Shown piece by piece: positions 7,033 to 14,855 of a DNA stretch of 27,783 nt. Every line of letters starts with the position of its first letter. Within the stretch, counting starts at the first letter, position 1. A program made the position numbers and the translations under genes. This DNA is from Chlamydiota bacterium. GTDB taxonomy: Bacteria > Chlamydiota > Chlamydiia > Chlamydiales > Parachlamydiaceae. The notes under the pieces are model-generated. The model did no database searches. It saw nothing but the letters and a program-made list of their open reading frames with translations, and was not told where the DNA came from. The stretch lies in contig JABDGJ010000011.1 in NCBI GenBank assembly GCA_013286075.1, positions 1 to 27,783 of the forward strand, given 5' to 3'.

Positions 7033-8823
7033 TTAATTCCAAGAAATTTTGGGATCGATTTGAATTTCCAATTCTTTTAATTGTGCTTCTGCAACACGAG
7101 ATGGAGACTCCAGCATCAAATCACTTGCTTTTTGCGTTTTAGGGAAAGCAATTACGTCTCGAATATTTTCTGTTTGTGTCAAGATCATGACAAGTCGATC
7201 TAATCCCAAGGCAATACCCAAATGGGGTGGTGTCCCATAAGATAAAGCCTCTAGAAAAAAACCAAATTTAGCCTGTAAATCTTCAGCCGATAAGTCAAGT
7301 CTCTCAAATATTTTTTGCTGTAATTCAGTATTATGAATCCGTTGCGATCCGGAACCGATTTCATAGCCATTGAGAACAATATCATATCCTGAAGATCGAA
7401 CTCGAAGAGGATCAGAATCGATGAAAGCAATGTCTTCGGGATGGGGGGAAGTGAATGGATGGTGCTCACTTTCTATTTTATTTTCCTCTGCATTCCAACT
7501 AAATAGGGGAAAATCAGTCACCCAAACAAATTCGTACCGATTTGGATCAATTAACCCCCGATCGCGAGCAATTTTTCTTCGCAAATGGTCAAGGGCTTGA
7601 TTCGTACGCGAAGGGTGATCTGCAATAATAAATAGGAGGTCTCCTCCTTCCATGTCCATTTCGCGAATAAGTTCTTGTTGCAATTCTTCGGAGAAAAACT
7701 TTGCGATGCTTGAAGTCAAGGAGGAGTCTTGGTGTTTCATCCAAGCCAAACCTTTTACTCCAAGCCGGCTTACAAAAGTTGTATATTCATCAATTTGTTT
7801 TCGAGAAATGTCCGCTCCTCCCTTTACGCAAAATCCTTTGACAATTCCCCCTTCGCGCAATTGATCCAAAAACACCGAAAAGGTACTCTTCTGCGCAATA
7901 GCATTCAAATCGTGCAGTTCCATTCCAAAGCGCAAATCGGGCCGGTCAGATCCATATTTAGCTAAGCAGGTAGGATGACTCAAACGTCGAAAAGGAGTAG
8001 TGACATCAATATTCGCACAAGACTTAAAGATGAGCTTCAAAAGCCCCTCTATGATATGCATGAGATCATCAGGAATGACAAAACTCATCTCCATGTCTAT
8101 CTGGGTAAACTCTGGCTGACGATCAGCTCGCAAATCCTCATCTCTAAAACAGGTAGCTATCTGAAAGTAACGATCAAGACCAGAAATCATTAAAAGTTGT
8201 TTAAATAGTTGTGGCGATTGGGGCAATGCATAAAAATTGCCAGGGTGTATTCTTGACGGGACAAGATAATCCCTTGCACCTTCGGGGGTTGATTTTCCCA
8301 AAATGGGGGTCGTGATTTCTAAAAAACCTTCCTGGCTTAAAAAGTTTCGGATAATCTGCATTGCCTGATGGCGGACAATCAGTTTGTTTGTAACATCTCC
8401 TCTTCGAATGTCCAAATACCGGTATTGTAATCGCCGCTCTTCATTGAAATCGATTTTATCATCACAAACGGGAAAAGGAGGGTTCTTTGATCGGGATAGT
8501 ATTTCTATTTGATCAACTAAAACCTCAATAGCTCCAGTAGAGAGATTGAGATTTGCCATTCCTTCTCTTCGTGGAATGACCATTCCTCGCACAGACACAA
8601 CCCATTCCGAACGCAATTTTTCTGCTTGTCCGTGAGATTGTGGAGTTTTTACAGGATCAAAAACGAGCTGTGTAATGCCAAATCGATCTCGAAGATCAAT
8701 AAAAATTAACCCTCCATGATCTCTTCTCCGATTGACCCATCCGGATAACGTAACCATTTGGTTTACATTTTCTTCTCTCAATTGTCCACAAGTGTGGGTT
8801 CTTCGATAATCAAATAGTGTCAT
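7033..8823 (-). CDS. aspS: Aspartyl-tRNA synthetase (bacterial type)
   Basis: A 596-residue class II aminoacyl-tRNA synthetase. The N-terminal OB-fold anticodon-binding domain (about 1-105) has 'LSGWVNRRRDHGGLIFIDLR'. Motif 2 is 'FRDEDLRADRQPEFTQIDME' (226-245), and motif 3 is 'GIALGLDRLVMIL' (536-548). The insertion domain between motifs 2 and 3 (about 290-420) is the mark of the bacterial form, and the length matches the usual 585-600. It charges tRNA-Asp; bacteria lacking asparaginyl-tRNA synthetase often use a non-discriminating form that also charges tRNA-Asn, and chlamydiae carry GatCAB, but this cannot be decided here. The ATG overlaps the end of hisS by 14 bases, so the two synthetases are translationally coupled. 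Confidence 0.97.
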   Translation of the reverse strand: MTLFDYRRTHTCGQLREENVNQMVTLSGWVNRRRDHGGLIFIDLRDRFGITQLVFDPVKTPQSHGQAEKLRSEWVVSVRGMVIPRREGMANLNLSTGAIEVLVDQIEILSRSKNPPFPVCDDKIDFNEERRLQYRYLDIRRGDVTNKLIVRHQAMQIIRNFLSQEGFLEITTPILGKSTPEGARDYLVPSRIHPGNFYALPQSPQLFKQLLMISGLDRYFQIATCFRDEDLRADRQPEFTQIDMEMSFVIPDDLMHIIEGLLKLIFKSCANIDVTTPFRRLSHPTCLAKYGSDRPDLRFGMELHDLNAIAQKSTFSVFLDQLREGGIVKGFCVKGGADISRKQIDEYTTFVSRLGVKGLAWMKHQDSSLTSSIAKFFSEELQQELIREMDMEGGDLLFIIADHPSRTNQALDHLRRKIARDRGLIDPNRYEFVWVTDFPLFSWNAEENKIESEHHPFTSPHPEDIAFIDSDPLRVRSSGYDIVLNGYEIGSGSQRIHNTELQQKIFERLDLSAEDLQAKFGFFLEALSYGTPPHLGIALGLDRLVMILTQTENIRDVIAFPKTQKASDLMLESPSRVAEAQLKELEIQIDPKISWN

Positions 8824-10117
8824 TCTGTATACTTATTGTTTTCTTCATTTCTTTCATTACCTTGAGCAAGGAAGAGTATGAGACTTTTAATTTATTTCCA
8901 GTTTTCATTTCTTTTATTTCTATCTCCTGAGAAAGGAGTTCTTCTTCTCCAATTACAGCAACGTAATGAGCATGTAACTCATCAGCCAGTTGCATTAATT
9001 TTCCGACTTTTCTTGCACTAAAATCCATTTGAGAAGAAATGCCATTGTCTCGCAAAGAATGGAGAAGCGCAAAACAAGCCATTTGTGCTTTTTCTCCTAA
9101 AGCAATTAAGAATAGGAAAGGGCTATTTGACTCAGGCAATGATACTTTTTGTTGGATCATCGTTTGTAAAATTCTTTCCATTCCCGTCCCGAATCCGATC
9201 GAAGGGAGATTAGGACCGCCAAGAGAAGCGAGCAAGCCGTCATACCGCCCTCCTCCTCCAATGCTATTTTGAGCTCCTAACTCTCCCGCTACGATTTCAA
9301 ATACGGTTTTATTGTAATAATCGAGACCTCGAACGAGAAATCGATTCACTTGATAGGAAATTCCCAATTGATGAAGCAATTCTTGCACTCGATCAAAGTG
9401 TTTCTTATCTTCATCGGACAAGAAGTCGAGAATAGAAGGAGCACTCGAAACGATCTCTCGATCTTTGGGATCTTTGGAATCCAAAATGCGAAGAGGATTC
9501 TTATCTAACCGGGTTTGACTGTCTGGGGATAGCTGCGCAATATAAGGTTGCAAATAGTCTTTCAATGCCGATCGAAATCGGTCTCTACAAAAAGCATCTC
9601 CGATTGAGTTGATGTGTAACCCTAAGTTTTTCAGACCTAAGCGGCGATACAATGTACACAAAAAATCGATGATTTCGACATCTTGTTCTGCGGAGTCATT
9701 TCCAAAGACTTCTACTCCAAACTGGTGGTGTTGCCGATACCTTCCTGCTTGTGCCCGTTCATAACGAAACATCGGAGCAATATAAAAAAATTTCTGACAA
9801 GGGGCTTGGTGCAATTGATGTTCAATATAAGCTCGCAAAACAGGCGCTGTTCCTTCAGGACGAAGAGAAAGAGAACGACCCCCTTTATCTTGGAAAGTAT
9901 ACATTTCTTTGGATACGATGTCAGAAGTGTCCCCCACGCTCCGCTGGAAAAGCTCTGTCCGTTCAAATACAGGTGTCCGGATTTCTTGGTAACAAAAATC
10001 AGTTGCGGTTTGCCGAATCACTCGCTCTACAAAGTTCCATAGATAAGAACTTTTCCAGTTTTCCCGTTCATTGTGTGGAATGATATCAAAAACACCCGGT
10101 GGTATCGGATATTTCAT
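8810..10117 (-). CDS. hisS: Histidyl-tRNA synthetase
   Basis: A class II synthetase with the His-specific signatures. In numbering from the upstream GTG at 10123 (subtract 2 for the chosen start), these are 'LRPEGTAPVLRAY' (87-99), 'FRYERAQAGRYRQHHQFGVE' (119-138), 'LVRGLDYYNKTVFE' (263-276), 'SIGGGGRYDGL' (287-297) and 'GFGTGMERI' (310-318). The C-terminal anticodon-binding domain covers about 330-425. I chose the ATG at 10117 (435 residues) over the GTG at 10123 because GGAG (complement of 10126-10129) is 8 bases from the ATG but only 2 from the GTG. That GGAG is buried in a hairpin (see 10126-10143). It is the first synthetase gene of the hisS-aspS pair. Confidence 0.96.
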   Translation of the reverse strand: MKYPIPPGVFDIIPHNERENWKSSYLWNFVERVIRQTATDFCYQEIRTPVFERTELFQRSVGDTSDIVSKEMYTFQDKGGRSLSLRPEGTAPVLRAYIEHQLHQAPCQKFFYIAPMFRYERAQAGRYRQHHQFGVEVFGNDSAEQDVEIIDFLCTLYRRLGLKNLGLHINSIGDAFCRDRFRSALKDYLQPYIAQLSPDSQTRLDKNPLRILDSKDPKDREIVSSAPSILDFLSDEDKKHFDRVQELLHQLGISYQVNRFLVRGLDYYNKTVFEIVAGELGAQNSIGGGGRYDGLLASLGGPNLPSIGFGTGMERILQTMIQQKVSLPESNSPFLFLIALGEKAQMACFALLHSLRDNGISSQMDFSARKVGKLMQLADELHAHYVAVIGEEELLSQEIEIKEMKTGNKLKVSYSSLLKVMKEMKKTISIQNDTI

Positions 10118-10125
10118 ATACACTA

Positions 10126-10143
10126 CTCCGTTTAGAAACGGAG
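10126..10143 (-). promoter_or_regulatory. Hairpin that sequesters the hisS ribosome-binding site
   Basis: On the minus-strand transcript this reads CTCCGTTT-CT-AAACGGAG, 8-base arms around a 2-base centre (in practice 7 pairs with a 4-base loop). The 3' arm ends in GGAG, the only Shine-Dalgarno match for hisS, 8 bases before its ATG. The pairing would hide the site from the ribosome. The arms are seen; regulation is inference. Confidence 0.55.
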
Positions 10144-10154
10144 CAGTATAGAAT

Positions 10155-10189
10155 GTCTCTTACTATTCCGTAAAGAAGTATTAAGAGAC
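10155..10189 (-). other. Second hairpin upstream of hisS
   Basis: GTCTCTTA (10155-10162) and TAAGAGAC (10182-10189) are perfect 8-bp arms around a 19-base loop. It lies between the end of the small membrane-protein gene (10226) and the hisS Shine-Dalgarno hairpin. It may be the terminator of the upstream gene or part of a hisS leader; there is no clean T-run on the minus strand. Confidence 0.45.
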
Positions 10190-10225
10190 TGTCTGCGGAT
10201 TGCTCATGGTCTAGGTTTTTTTGTT

Positions 10226-10627
10226 CTAAACTCTTTCGTAAGCGATTAAAACAGCCGGATAGTCTTCCTTAGCTTGGCATACTGCAACAACAAATAACAC
10301 ACAAATTCTGTGCATTACACTTATAGGAGCGAATAGCGCACCGGCAATATTACAAACTCCATGAAAAGCAAATGTTAAAGATTTCCGGGTTACATCCCCT
10401 CTCTTCTGACCAAGTTGATCTAATATTGCTACTCCAACTCCAATAATGATTTGGAGCAAACCAAGCCAACCCTTTAGTTTAATCGCATAAAATCCTATTC
10501 CGGGTACGGCCATCCCAACGTTAAGAAAGCTCTCTATTCGATTACCACGCTCTTGATACCACAATATGCCGCTCTCCAATTGCTCCACTGGGTGGGTTAA
10601 GTTTTGCAATATCTTTGATAACTCCAT
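10226..10627 (-). CDS. Small hydrophobic membrane protein, function unknown
   Basis: A 133-residue protein with AGAGG four to five bases before its ATG. Hydrophobic segments at about 35-47 and 52-69 ('WLGLLQIIIGVGVAILDQLG') and around 85-117 ('GVCNIAGALFAPI', 'RICVLFVVAVCQ') suggest three or four membrane passes. The N-terminus is amphipathic and soluble. I recognise no domain. The location, between hisS and a large FHA-like membrane protein, is not seen in Chlamydia as far as I recall, so it is probably lineage-specific. A real gene is supported by its start signal and by membrane-protein composition in only this frame. Confidence 0.65.
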   Translation of the reverse strand: MELSKILQNLTHPVEQLESGILWYQERGNRIESFLNVGMAVPGIGFYAIKLKGWLGLLQIIIGVGVAILDQLGQKRGDVTRKSLTFAFHGVCNIAGALFAPISVMHRICVLFVVAVCQAKEDYPAVLIAYERV

Positions 10628-10712
10628 AAAACCTCTATTATTTATTTAATACAATATATCACAATCAAATCTTAACAACAAGTTAATTATTTTTTTATAC
10701 TCTTATTTTTAA

Positions 10713-13040
10713 TTATTCGTTTTTTGTTTGCAGGGGATATTGTGAGAGAATGCGGTATTCAAACTCCTCCATAAAAAATTCTTTTTCTTCTGGTTTGATC
10801 AGTCTTTCTTGAGATAAAATCCGTTCCAACATTTCTCTTTTTTCTGATTTAATTTTAAAATTTTTTTTATCTGTTAATAAAAACTCTTCCAATTGGTGAA
10901 GAAGCTCATTTCGCAAAAGATTTTGGTATTTTATAAGATCTGCAGGATCTGGAAAAAAATCAAAGTGAAGCCAACTCATGGCAGTATGAACAAGACTGTC
11001 AAGAGCTGTTAAGCTTGTGCAATTTTTCATTTCTTGTATGAGCAATTCTATATTGTGGAGGCAGTTTTCATCTATAAGGGCCAAAGTTGCTTGTTGGTTT
11101 TGTATGAGCTGATCTAAATGCAATTCTTCAATAAATTGAAAAAATTCGTGAGTGGGAATATTCTCATATTGTTTATACAAAGATTCCAGTGTCATTCTCA
11201 TTGCCTTTTTATGTTTATGATTTGCCATGAGATAGACATGGGCCAACTCTTGAAATTCAAACTGAAAACGACTTTTCGGATAGCGGAATTCCTGCTGGAT
11301 TAAAGCACTCATTGCTGCCATGAGAGGTTTTAGTTCATTTTCTCGAGCGATAGTTTGTGATTGTAGTTGGATATAAATAGGATGATTTCGATCGACTTCT
11401 TTTGCGTCTTTCTTTCTTTTTATCTCTCGGAAATTTTCTTCCTCTTTTTCTTCATTTGGAGTTTGAAAAGCAATCATTTCTCCTTCTTTGGAAACAGGCA
11501 AAAGATGTTCTTTAAATTCTTCTTCTTTCAATATCTGCGCTTGATGAATTTTTCCTTGTTCATTGAAAAGGAGATACCCAAATAAAAATTTATTTGAAGG
11601 AGCAAACAGCATTAGCCCTTGCTGCATCAATAAAGCCCCTTTTTTTCCTTGTTCTGCATACAATACTGGGTGATGGAGCATCTCAAGATTTTTTACATTT
11701 TTTTTAAGCCAAGCCACATCTTGGCTCGATCCTTTTGTCGTCGATAAACGAATGATTTTCCGGGCAATATGTTGACCTAATCGATAGTATCGAGGCGAAT
11801 TATAAATAAAATTTTCAGCCCCTGGTTGAATCAACGCAAGATTTTTGGGGGGAGCAAAATCTGGCTGGTCTAAATCTACTGCTAAAGTGGACAAATAGAT
11901 AGCAGGAGATTGTTTGATTAAAGTAGCGATTTCTCTTCCATTGACACCATCCAGTGGGTCAGGGTTCGCTAGGAGTCGGTTGATTCCTCTCACGTCTGTC
12001 AAAGTATGCAATTCCATCCCTTCTGAATCCAAGGCGATAATGGATTGTGGAATAATCCAATATAAAATGCTCGGCGGAGGTTGCGCAATCAATAAAAAAC
12101 GAGAAAGAGAGCTATTCGTATAGATTCGAAGGCTGTAAGGGCAACAATGCAATTGCCCTTGCGCATCAATTTGAGAGGCGTAAGACATTGTATCAGGCAA
12201 AACGGCTTGTAGATTTGCCTTCAAAAATTCGATATCGGACCAATTTTGATTGAATGGTTTGATCTCGTTCAATTGTGCATAAGTCAAAGCAACGCCAATA
12301 TCGGCCACAGCTTGCGCCACTTTAGTCTCTTCTGCTTCAGATGTATCGCTAACTGTCAAATAGACCGCAAATCCAGTTGTTCCCAACGCGATAATTAATG
12401 AAAAAGTAATCGCTAAAATCCACTTCCAAGCTTGGTACAAATGACTTCCTTGTTCAATCGCTACCAAATAATTTTCCTTATTATCTAATTCTGGTGGATC
12501 GTCGTCTTTTGTCTCATTGGGAATTGCAGAAGGAGAACGGCCTTTTTCTTCCTTTTCTTTTGTCTCTGCAACCAATTGAGAAATAGCTGGAAATGACAAT
12601 TCTTCATCTGGCAATGGATCTACTTCTCCTTCAAAAGGAAGGGGAAATGAGATAATAGAGGTAGAGCTTTCTTGCAGAAAAGGCTCTTTACTTGGGTTTT
12701 CCTCGTTATCCTGGAAGGCATTCGTTTGATCCGCTTCTATCTTTTCAAAAAGAATAGGGGTTTCGTGAACGAGAATTACATCACCAGAATTCAATAATTT
12801 TTTTCCAAAAGAGTGGCCGTTGACTGTTACGAAAGGATCTTTTGTCAAATTGACTAAGACATACATTCCATTTTGGACAAGAATTTCGAGATGAATGCCT
12901 TGGATCTCTTCTTCCTCTATTTTCAGATCCACTTGTTCGGAATCATTCCCCAATAAGACCACTGGTTTATTGAATAGATAAATTTCTGGGTCTATTTTTG
13001 CATGGATGGTGAGTCTAATCATATTCGGTATATAGGACAT
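10713..13040 (-). CDS. Large single-pass membrane protein with a degenerate FHA-like N-terminal domain
   Basis: 775 residues. Residues about 8-102 look like a forkhead-associated beta sandwich, with 'VVLLGNDSEQVDLKI', an '..GIHLEI' strand, 'DPFVTVNG' and 'LNSGDVILVH'. The Gly-Arg and Ser of phosphothreonine-binding FHA domains are replaced (Gly31-Asn32, and Gln47 before Gly-Ile-His), so peptide binding may be lost. Residues 103-200 are an acidic linker and 206-230 a single membrane helix. The remaining ~545 residues, presumably periplasmic, include a Lys/Glu-rich helical stretch (about 520-560) and a helical C-terminus. Chlamydial CdsD, a type III secretion ring protein, also pairs a cytoplasmic FHA domain with a membrane helix, but I see no second FHA or clear ring-building domain here. 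The function is unknown. It is transcribed divergently from uhpC. Confidence 0.75.
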   Translation of the reverse strand: MSYIPNMIRLTIHAKIDPEIYLFNKPVVLLGNDSEQVDLKIEEEEIQGIHLEILVQNGMYVLVNLTKDPFVTVNGHSFGKKLLNSGDVILVHETPILFEKIEADQTNAFQDNEENPSKEPFLQESSTSIISFPLPFEGEVDPLPDEELSFPAISQLVAETKEKEEKGRSPSAIPNETKDDDPPELDNKENYLVAIEQGSHLYQAWKWILAITFSLIIALGTTGFAVYLTVSDTSEAEETKVAQAVADIGVALTYAQLNEIKPFNQNWSDIEFLKANLQAVLPDTMSYASQIDAQGQLHCCPYSLRIYTNSSLSRFLLIAQPPPSILYWIIPQSIIALDSEGMELHTLTDVRGINRLLANPDPLDGVNGREIATLIKQSPAIYLSTLAVDLDQPDFAPPKNLALIQPGAENFIYNSPRYYRLGQHIARKIIRLSTTKGSSQDVAWLKKNVKNLEMLHHPVLYAEQGKKGALLMQQGLMLFAPSNKFLFGYLLFNEQGKIHQAQILKEEEFKEHLLPVSKEGEMIAFQTPNEEKEEENFREIKRKKDAKEVDRNHPIYIQLQSQTIARENELKPLMAAMSALIQQEFRYPKSRFQFEFQELAHVYLMANHKHKKAMRMTLESLYKQYENIPTHEFFQFIEELHLDQLIQNQQATLALIDENCLHNIELLIQEMKNCTSLTALDSLVHTAMSWLHFDFFPDPADLIKYQNLLRNELLHQLEEFLLTDKKNFKIKSEKREMLERILSQERLIKPEEKEFFMEEFEYRILSQYPLQTKNE

Positions 13041-13222
13041 GCATAAAAGGTTGGTAAAAACAGCAAATTTCTAGCAGATTGTACCTGCGAGGTCAATGAG
13101 AATCATCCCCTCTTCTTATAAAAAAAATTTAATAATAGGTACTAAATAAAAGCGCCAGAAACGAAATTTTCCTTTTTATTTTCTATTGTTTGGGAGAAAA
13201 TAGGAACTTGGCTTTGATACGT

Positions 13223-13228
13223 AAGGAG
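13223..13228 (+). promoter_or_regulatory. uhpC: Ribosome-binding site that decides the uhpC start
   Basis: AAGGAG lies 6 bases before the GTG at 13235. No such site precedes the TTG at 13190 that opens the frame, nor the first in-frame ATG. Confidence 0.7.
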
Positions 13229-13234
13229 AGTCAT

Positions 13235-14626
13235 GTGAATAGATTGCTAGCCCTGTTACAACCGGCTCCTCATATCCCAGAGATGCAAGATAAAGAAATA
13301 GTAAAAACAAAATATAAATATTGGCGGATTCGGATCCTTTATTCCATGTTTATTGGCTATGCTTTTTATTATTTTACAAGAAAAAGTTTTACATTTGCAA
13401 TGCCGGGCTTAATCCAAGATTTAGGGTTTGATAAAAGTCAATTAGGAATTCTAGGTAGTATTTTATCTATTAGTTACGGGATAAGCAAATTTGCCAGTGG
13501 CGTGATGTCCGATCAAATGAATTCTCGATATATCATGGCTTTCGGACTCATTATGACAGGTGTAATGAATATTTGCTTTGGTCTTTCTTCTTCCCTTTTC
13601 TTTTTTTGCCTTTTCTGGGGCTTGAATGGTGTCTTTCAAGGCCTTGGCCCTCTTCCTTGCGCTCGTTTTTTAACACAGTGGTACTCTCATTCCGAGAGAG
13701 GGTCATGGTGGTCCACATGGAATGTATCTCACAATGTAGGAGGATTTCTCATTCCTTGGGTGGCTGGTGTGACTTTATACTATTTTGGTTGGCGCTACGC
13801 TATGTATGTACCAGGTGTTTTATGCATCCTTGTTGGTTTTTTTCTTATTAATCGGCTTCGCGATACCCCTCAATCGATAGGTCTTCCTCCCATCGAAAAA
13901 TATCGAAATGACTATGCCGATAAAACTGACAAAGACACGCAGTCTCTTTCCGCCAAACAAATTCTCGTCGATTTGATATTGAAAAATTCTTATATGTGGC
14001 TTTTGGCAATCTCCTATTTTTTTGTTTACTTAGTCCGCATGGGCATTAATGATTGGACCGCGCTTTTTCTTGTCGAAGCCAAAGGATATAGTAGCCTTGG
14101 GGCTAATGGATGCGTTTCTTTATTTGAAGTCGGAGGTTTTTTTGGAAGTCTAGCGGCCGGCTGGTCATCTGATCGATTATTCCAGGCGAGGAGAGGACCT
14201 ATCAATGTGCTTTTTTCCATCGGAATGCTTCTTTTTATTAGCCTTTTTTGGATGATTCCTCAAGGATATATGTTTTTGGATTCTGCATTGATGTTTTGTA
14301 GTGGGTTTGCCATCTTTGGTCCCCAAATGATGGTAGGTCTTGCGGCGGTAGAACTCTGTTCTAAAAAAGCTGCGGCCACCGCAACGGGATTTGTGGGCCT
14401 CTTTGCTTATGGAGGAGCGGCATGCGCTGGCTATCCATTGGGAAGAATTGCCGAACATTGGGGATGGGATGGTTTTTATTGGGCTCTGTTCTTGTGTTGC
14501 GCTATTGCGATTGGGTTGCTTTCCCCTTTCTGGTCAGTCACTACCGCACAGACTAAGGCACAACCAAAAGAGCCCAAGAATGTTCCTCCAGAACCGGGAT
14601 CAATGCATTCGCCTATTGAAACCTAA
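13235..14626 (+). CDS. uhpC: UhpC-type hexose-phosphate transporter (major facilitator, organophosphate antiporter family)
   Basis: Start chosen at the GTG at 13235 (463 residues) because of AAGGAG at 13223-13228. Chlamydia UhpC is of similar length, about 456 as I recall. Twelve hydrophobic segments run from about residue 34 to 450. Arg49 in 'YYFTRKSF' and Arg268 in 'YLVRMGINDW' sit where the two substrate-binding arginines of E. coli UhpT (46 and 275) occur. The loop 'GLGPLPCARFLTQWYSHSER' and the central cytoplasmic loop after 'DTPQSIGLPP' are typical of the family. Chlamydial UhpC imports glucose 6-phosphate from the host by exchange with phosphate, unlike the E. coli protein, which is a sensor. 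The substrate here is inferred from that family. A hairpin follows the stop immediately. Confidence 0.9.
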   Translation: MNRLLALLQPAPHIPEMQDKEIVKTKYKYWRIRILYSMFIGYAFYYFTRKSFTFAMPGLIQDLGFDKSQLGILGSILSISYGISKFASGVMSDQMNSRYIMAFGLIMTGVMNICFGLSSSLFFFCLFWGLNGVFQGLGPLPCARFLTQWYSHSERGSWWSTWNVSHNVGGFLIPWVAGVTLYYFGWRYAMYVPGVLCILVGFFLINRLRDTPQSIGLPPIEKYRNDYADKTDKDTQSLSAKQILVDLILKNSYMWLLAISYFFVYLVRMGINDWTALFLVEAKGYSSLGANGCVSLFEVGGFFGSLAAGWSSDRLFQARRGPINVLFSIGMLLFISLFWMIPQGYMFLDSALMFCSGFAIFGPQMMVGLAAVELCSKKAAATATGFVGLFAYGGAACAGYPLGRIAEHWGWDGFYWALFLCCAIAIGLLSPFWSVTTAQTKAQPKEPKNVPPEPGSMHSPIET

Positions 14627-14657
14627 GAGGGTGTTTTATAATTACAAAACACCCTCT
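14626..14657 (+). terminator. Hairpin at the end of uhpC
   Basis: AGAGGGTGTTTT (14626-14637) and AAAACACCCTCT (14646-14657) form a perfect 12-bp stem with an 8-base loop, starting at the uhpC stop codon. The position fits a terminator, but no T-run follows. The loop and right arm recur before folK (26613-26637), so it may instead be one copy of a dispersed repeat. Confidence 0.6.
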
Positions 14658-14658
14658 A

Positions 14659-14832
14659 AGAACCTGTCTTCACAATCATGATCAGGAGGCTTTGCTGCTC
14701 AATTTTGTTACAAACTCGTGAAAAATTTTAGCCATATTGATTAATATGGCTAAAAGTGTAGCTGGTTTTTCGCGAGTTTGTACCGAAATTCAGCACACAA
14801 ATCATCCGATCGAGATGTGAAGATAGATTCTA
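14659..14832. repeat. 174-bp near-palindromic element, MITE-like
   Basis: The two halves are imperfect inverted copies of each other. At the outside, AGAACCTGTCTTCACA (14659-14674) matches the inverse of 14817-14832 at 14 of 16 bases. Further in, ACAAACTCGTGAAAAA (14710-14725) matches the inverse of 14766-14781 at 15 of 16. In the centre, TTTTAGCCATATT (14726-14738) is perfectly inverted at 14743-14755 around GATT. Possible TAA flanks on each side resemble a 3-bp target duplication if the ends are set at 14660 and 14831. No gene is inside. It fills most of the uhpC-dnaE gap. Confidence 0.8.
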
Positions 14833-14855
14833 AACTTTTTGTTTGAAGGATAGGT

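Noticed and set aside
9683..10083. Plus-strand frames of 110-119 residues over hisS
   Set aside because: They are antisense to conserved synthetase motifs, have no ribosome-binding site and look like shadow frames.
10118..10225. T-box riboswitch upstream of hisS
   Set aside because: The leader is about 100 bases, with two short hairpins and no T-box sequence or specifier loop that I can find. A Shine-Dalgarno-hiding hairpin explains it better.
10713..13040. Calling the FHA-like protein CdsD
   Set aside because: Only the N-terminal FHA-like domain and one membrane helix agree. I see no second FHA domain, no BON-type repeats and no neighbouring type III secretion genes.
13190..13234. TTG start for uhpC at 13190
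   Set aside because: No ribosome-binding site precedes it, and the GTG at 13235 has AAGGAG at ideal spacing.
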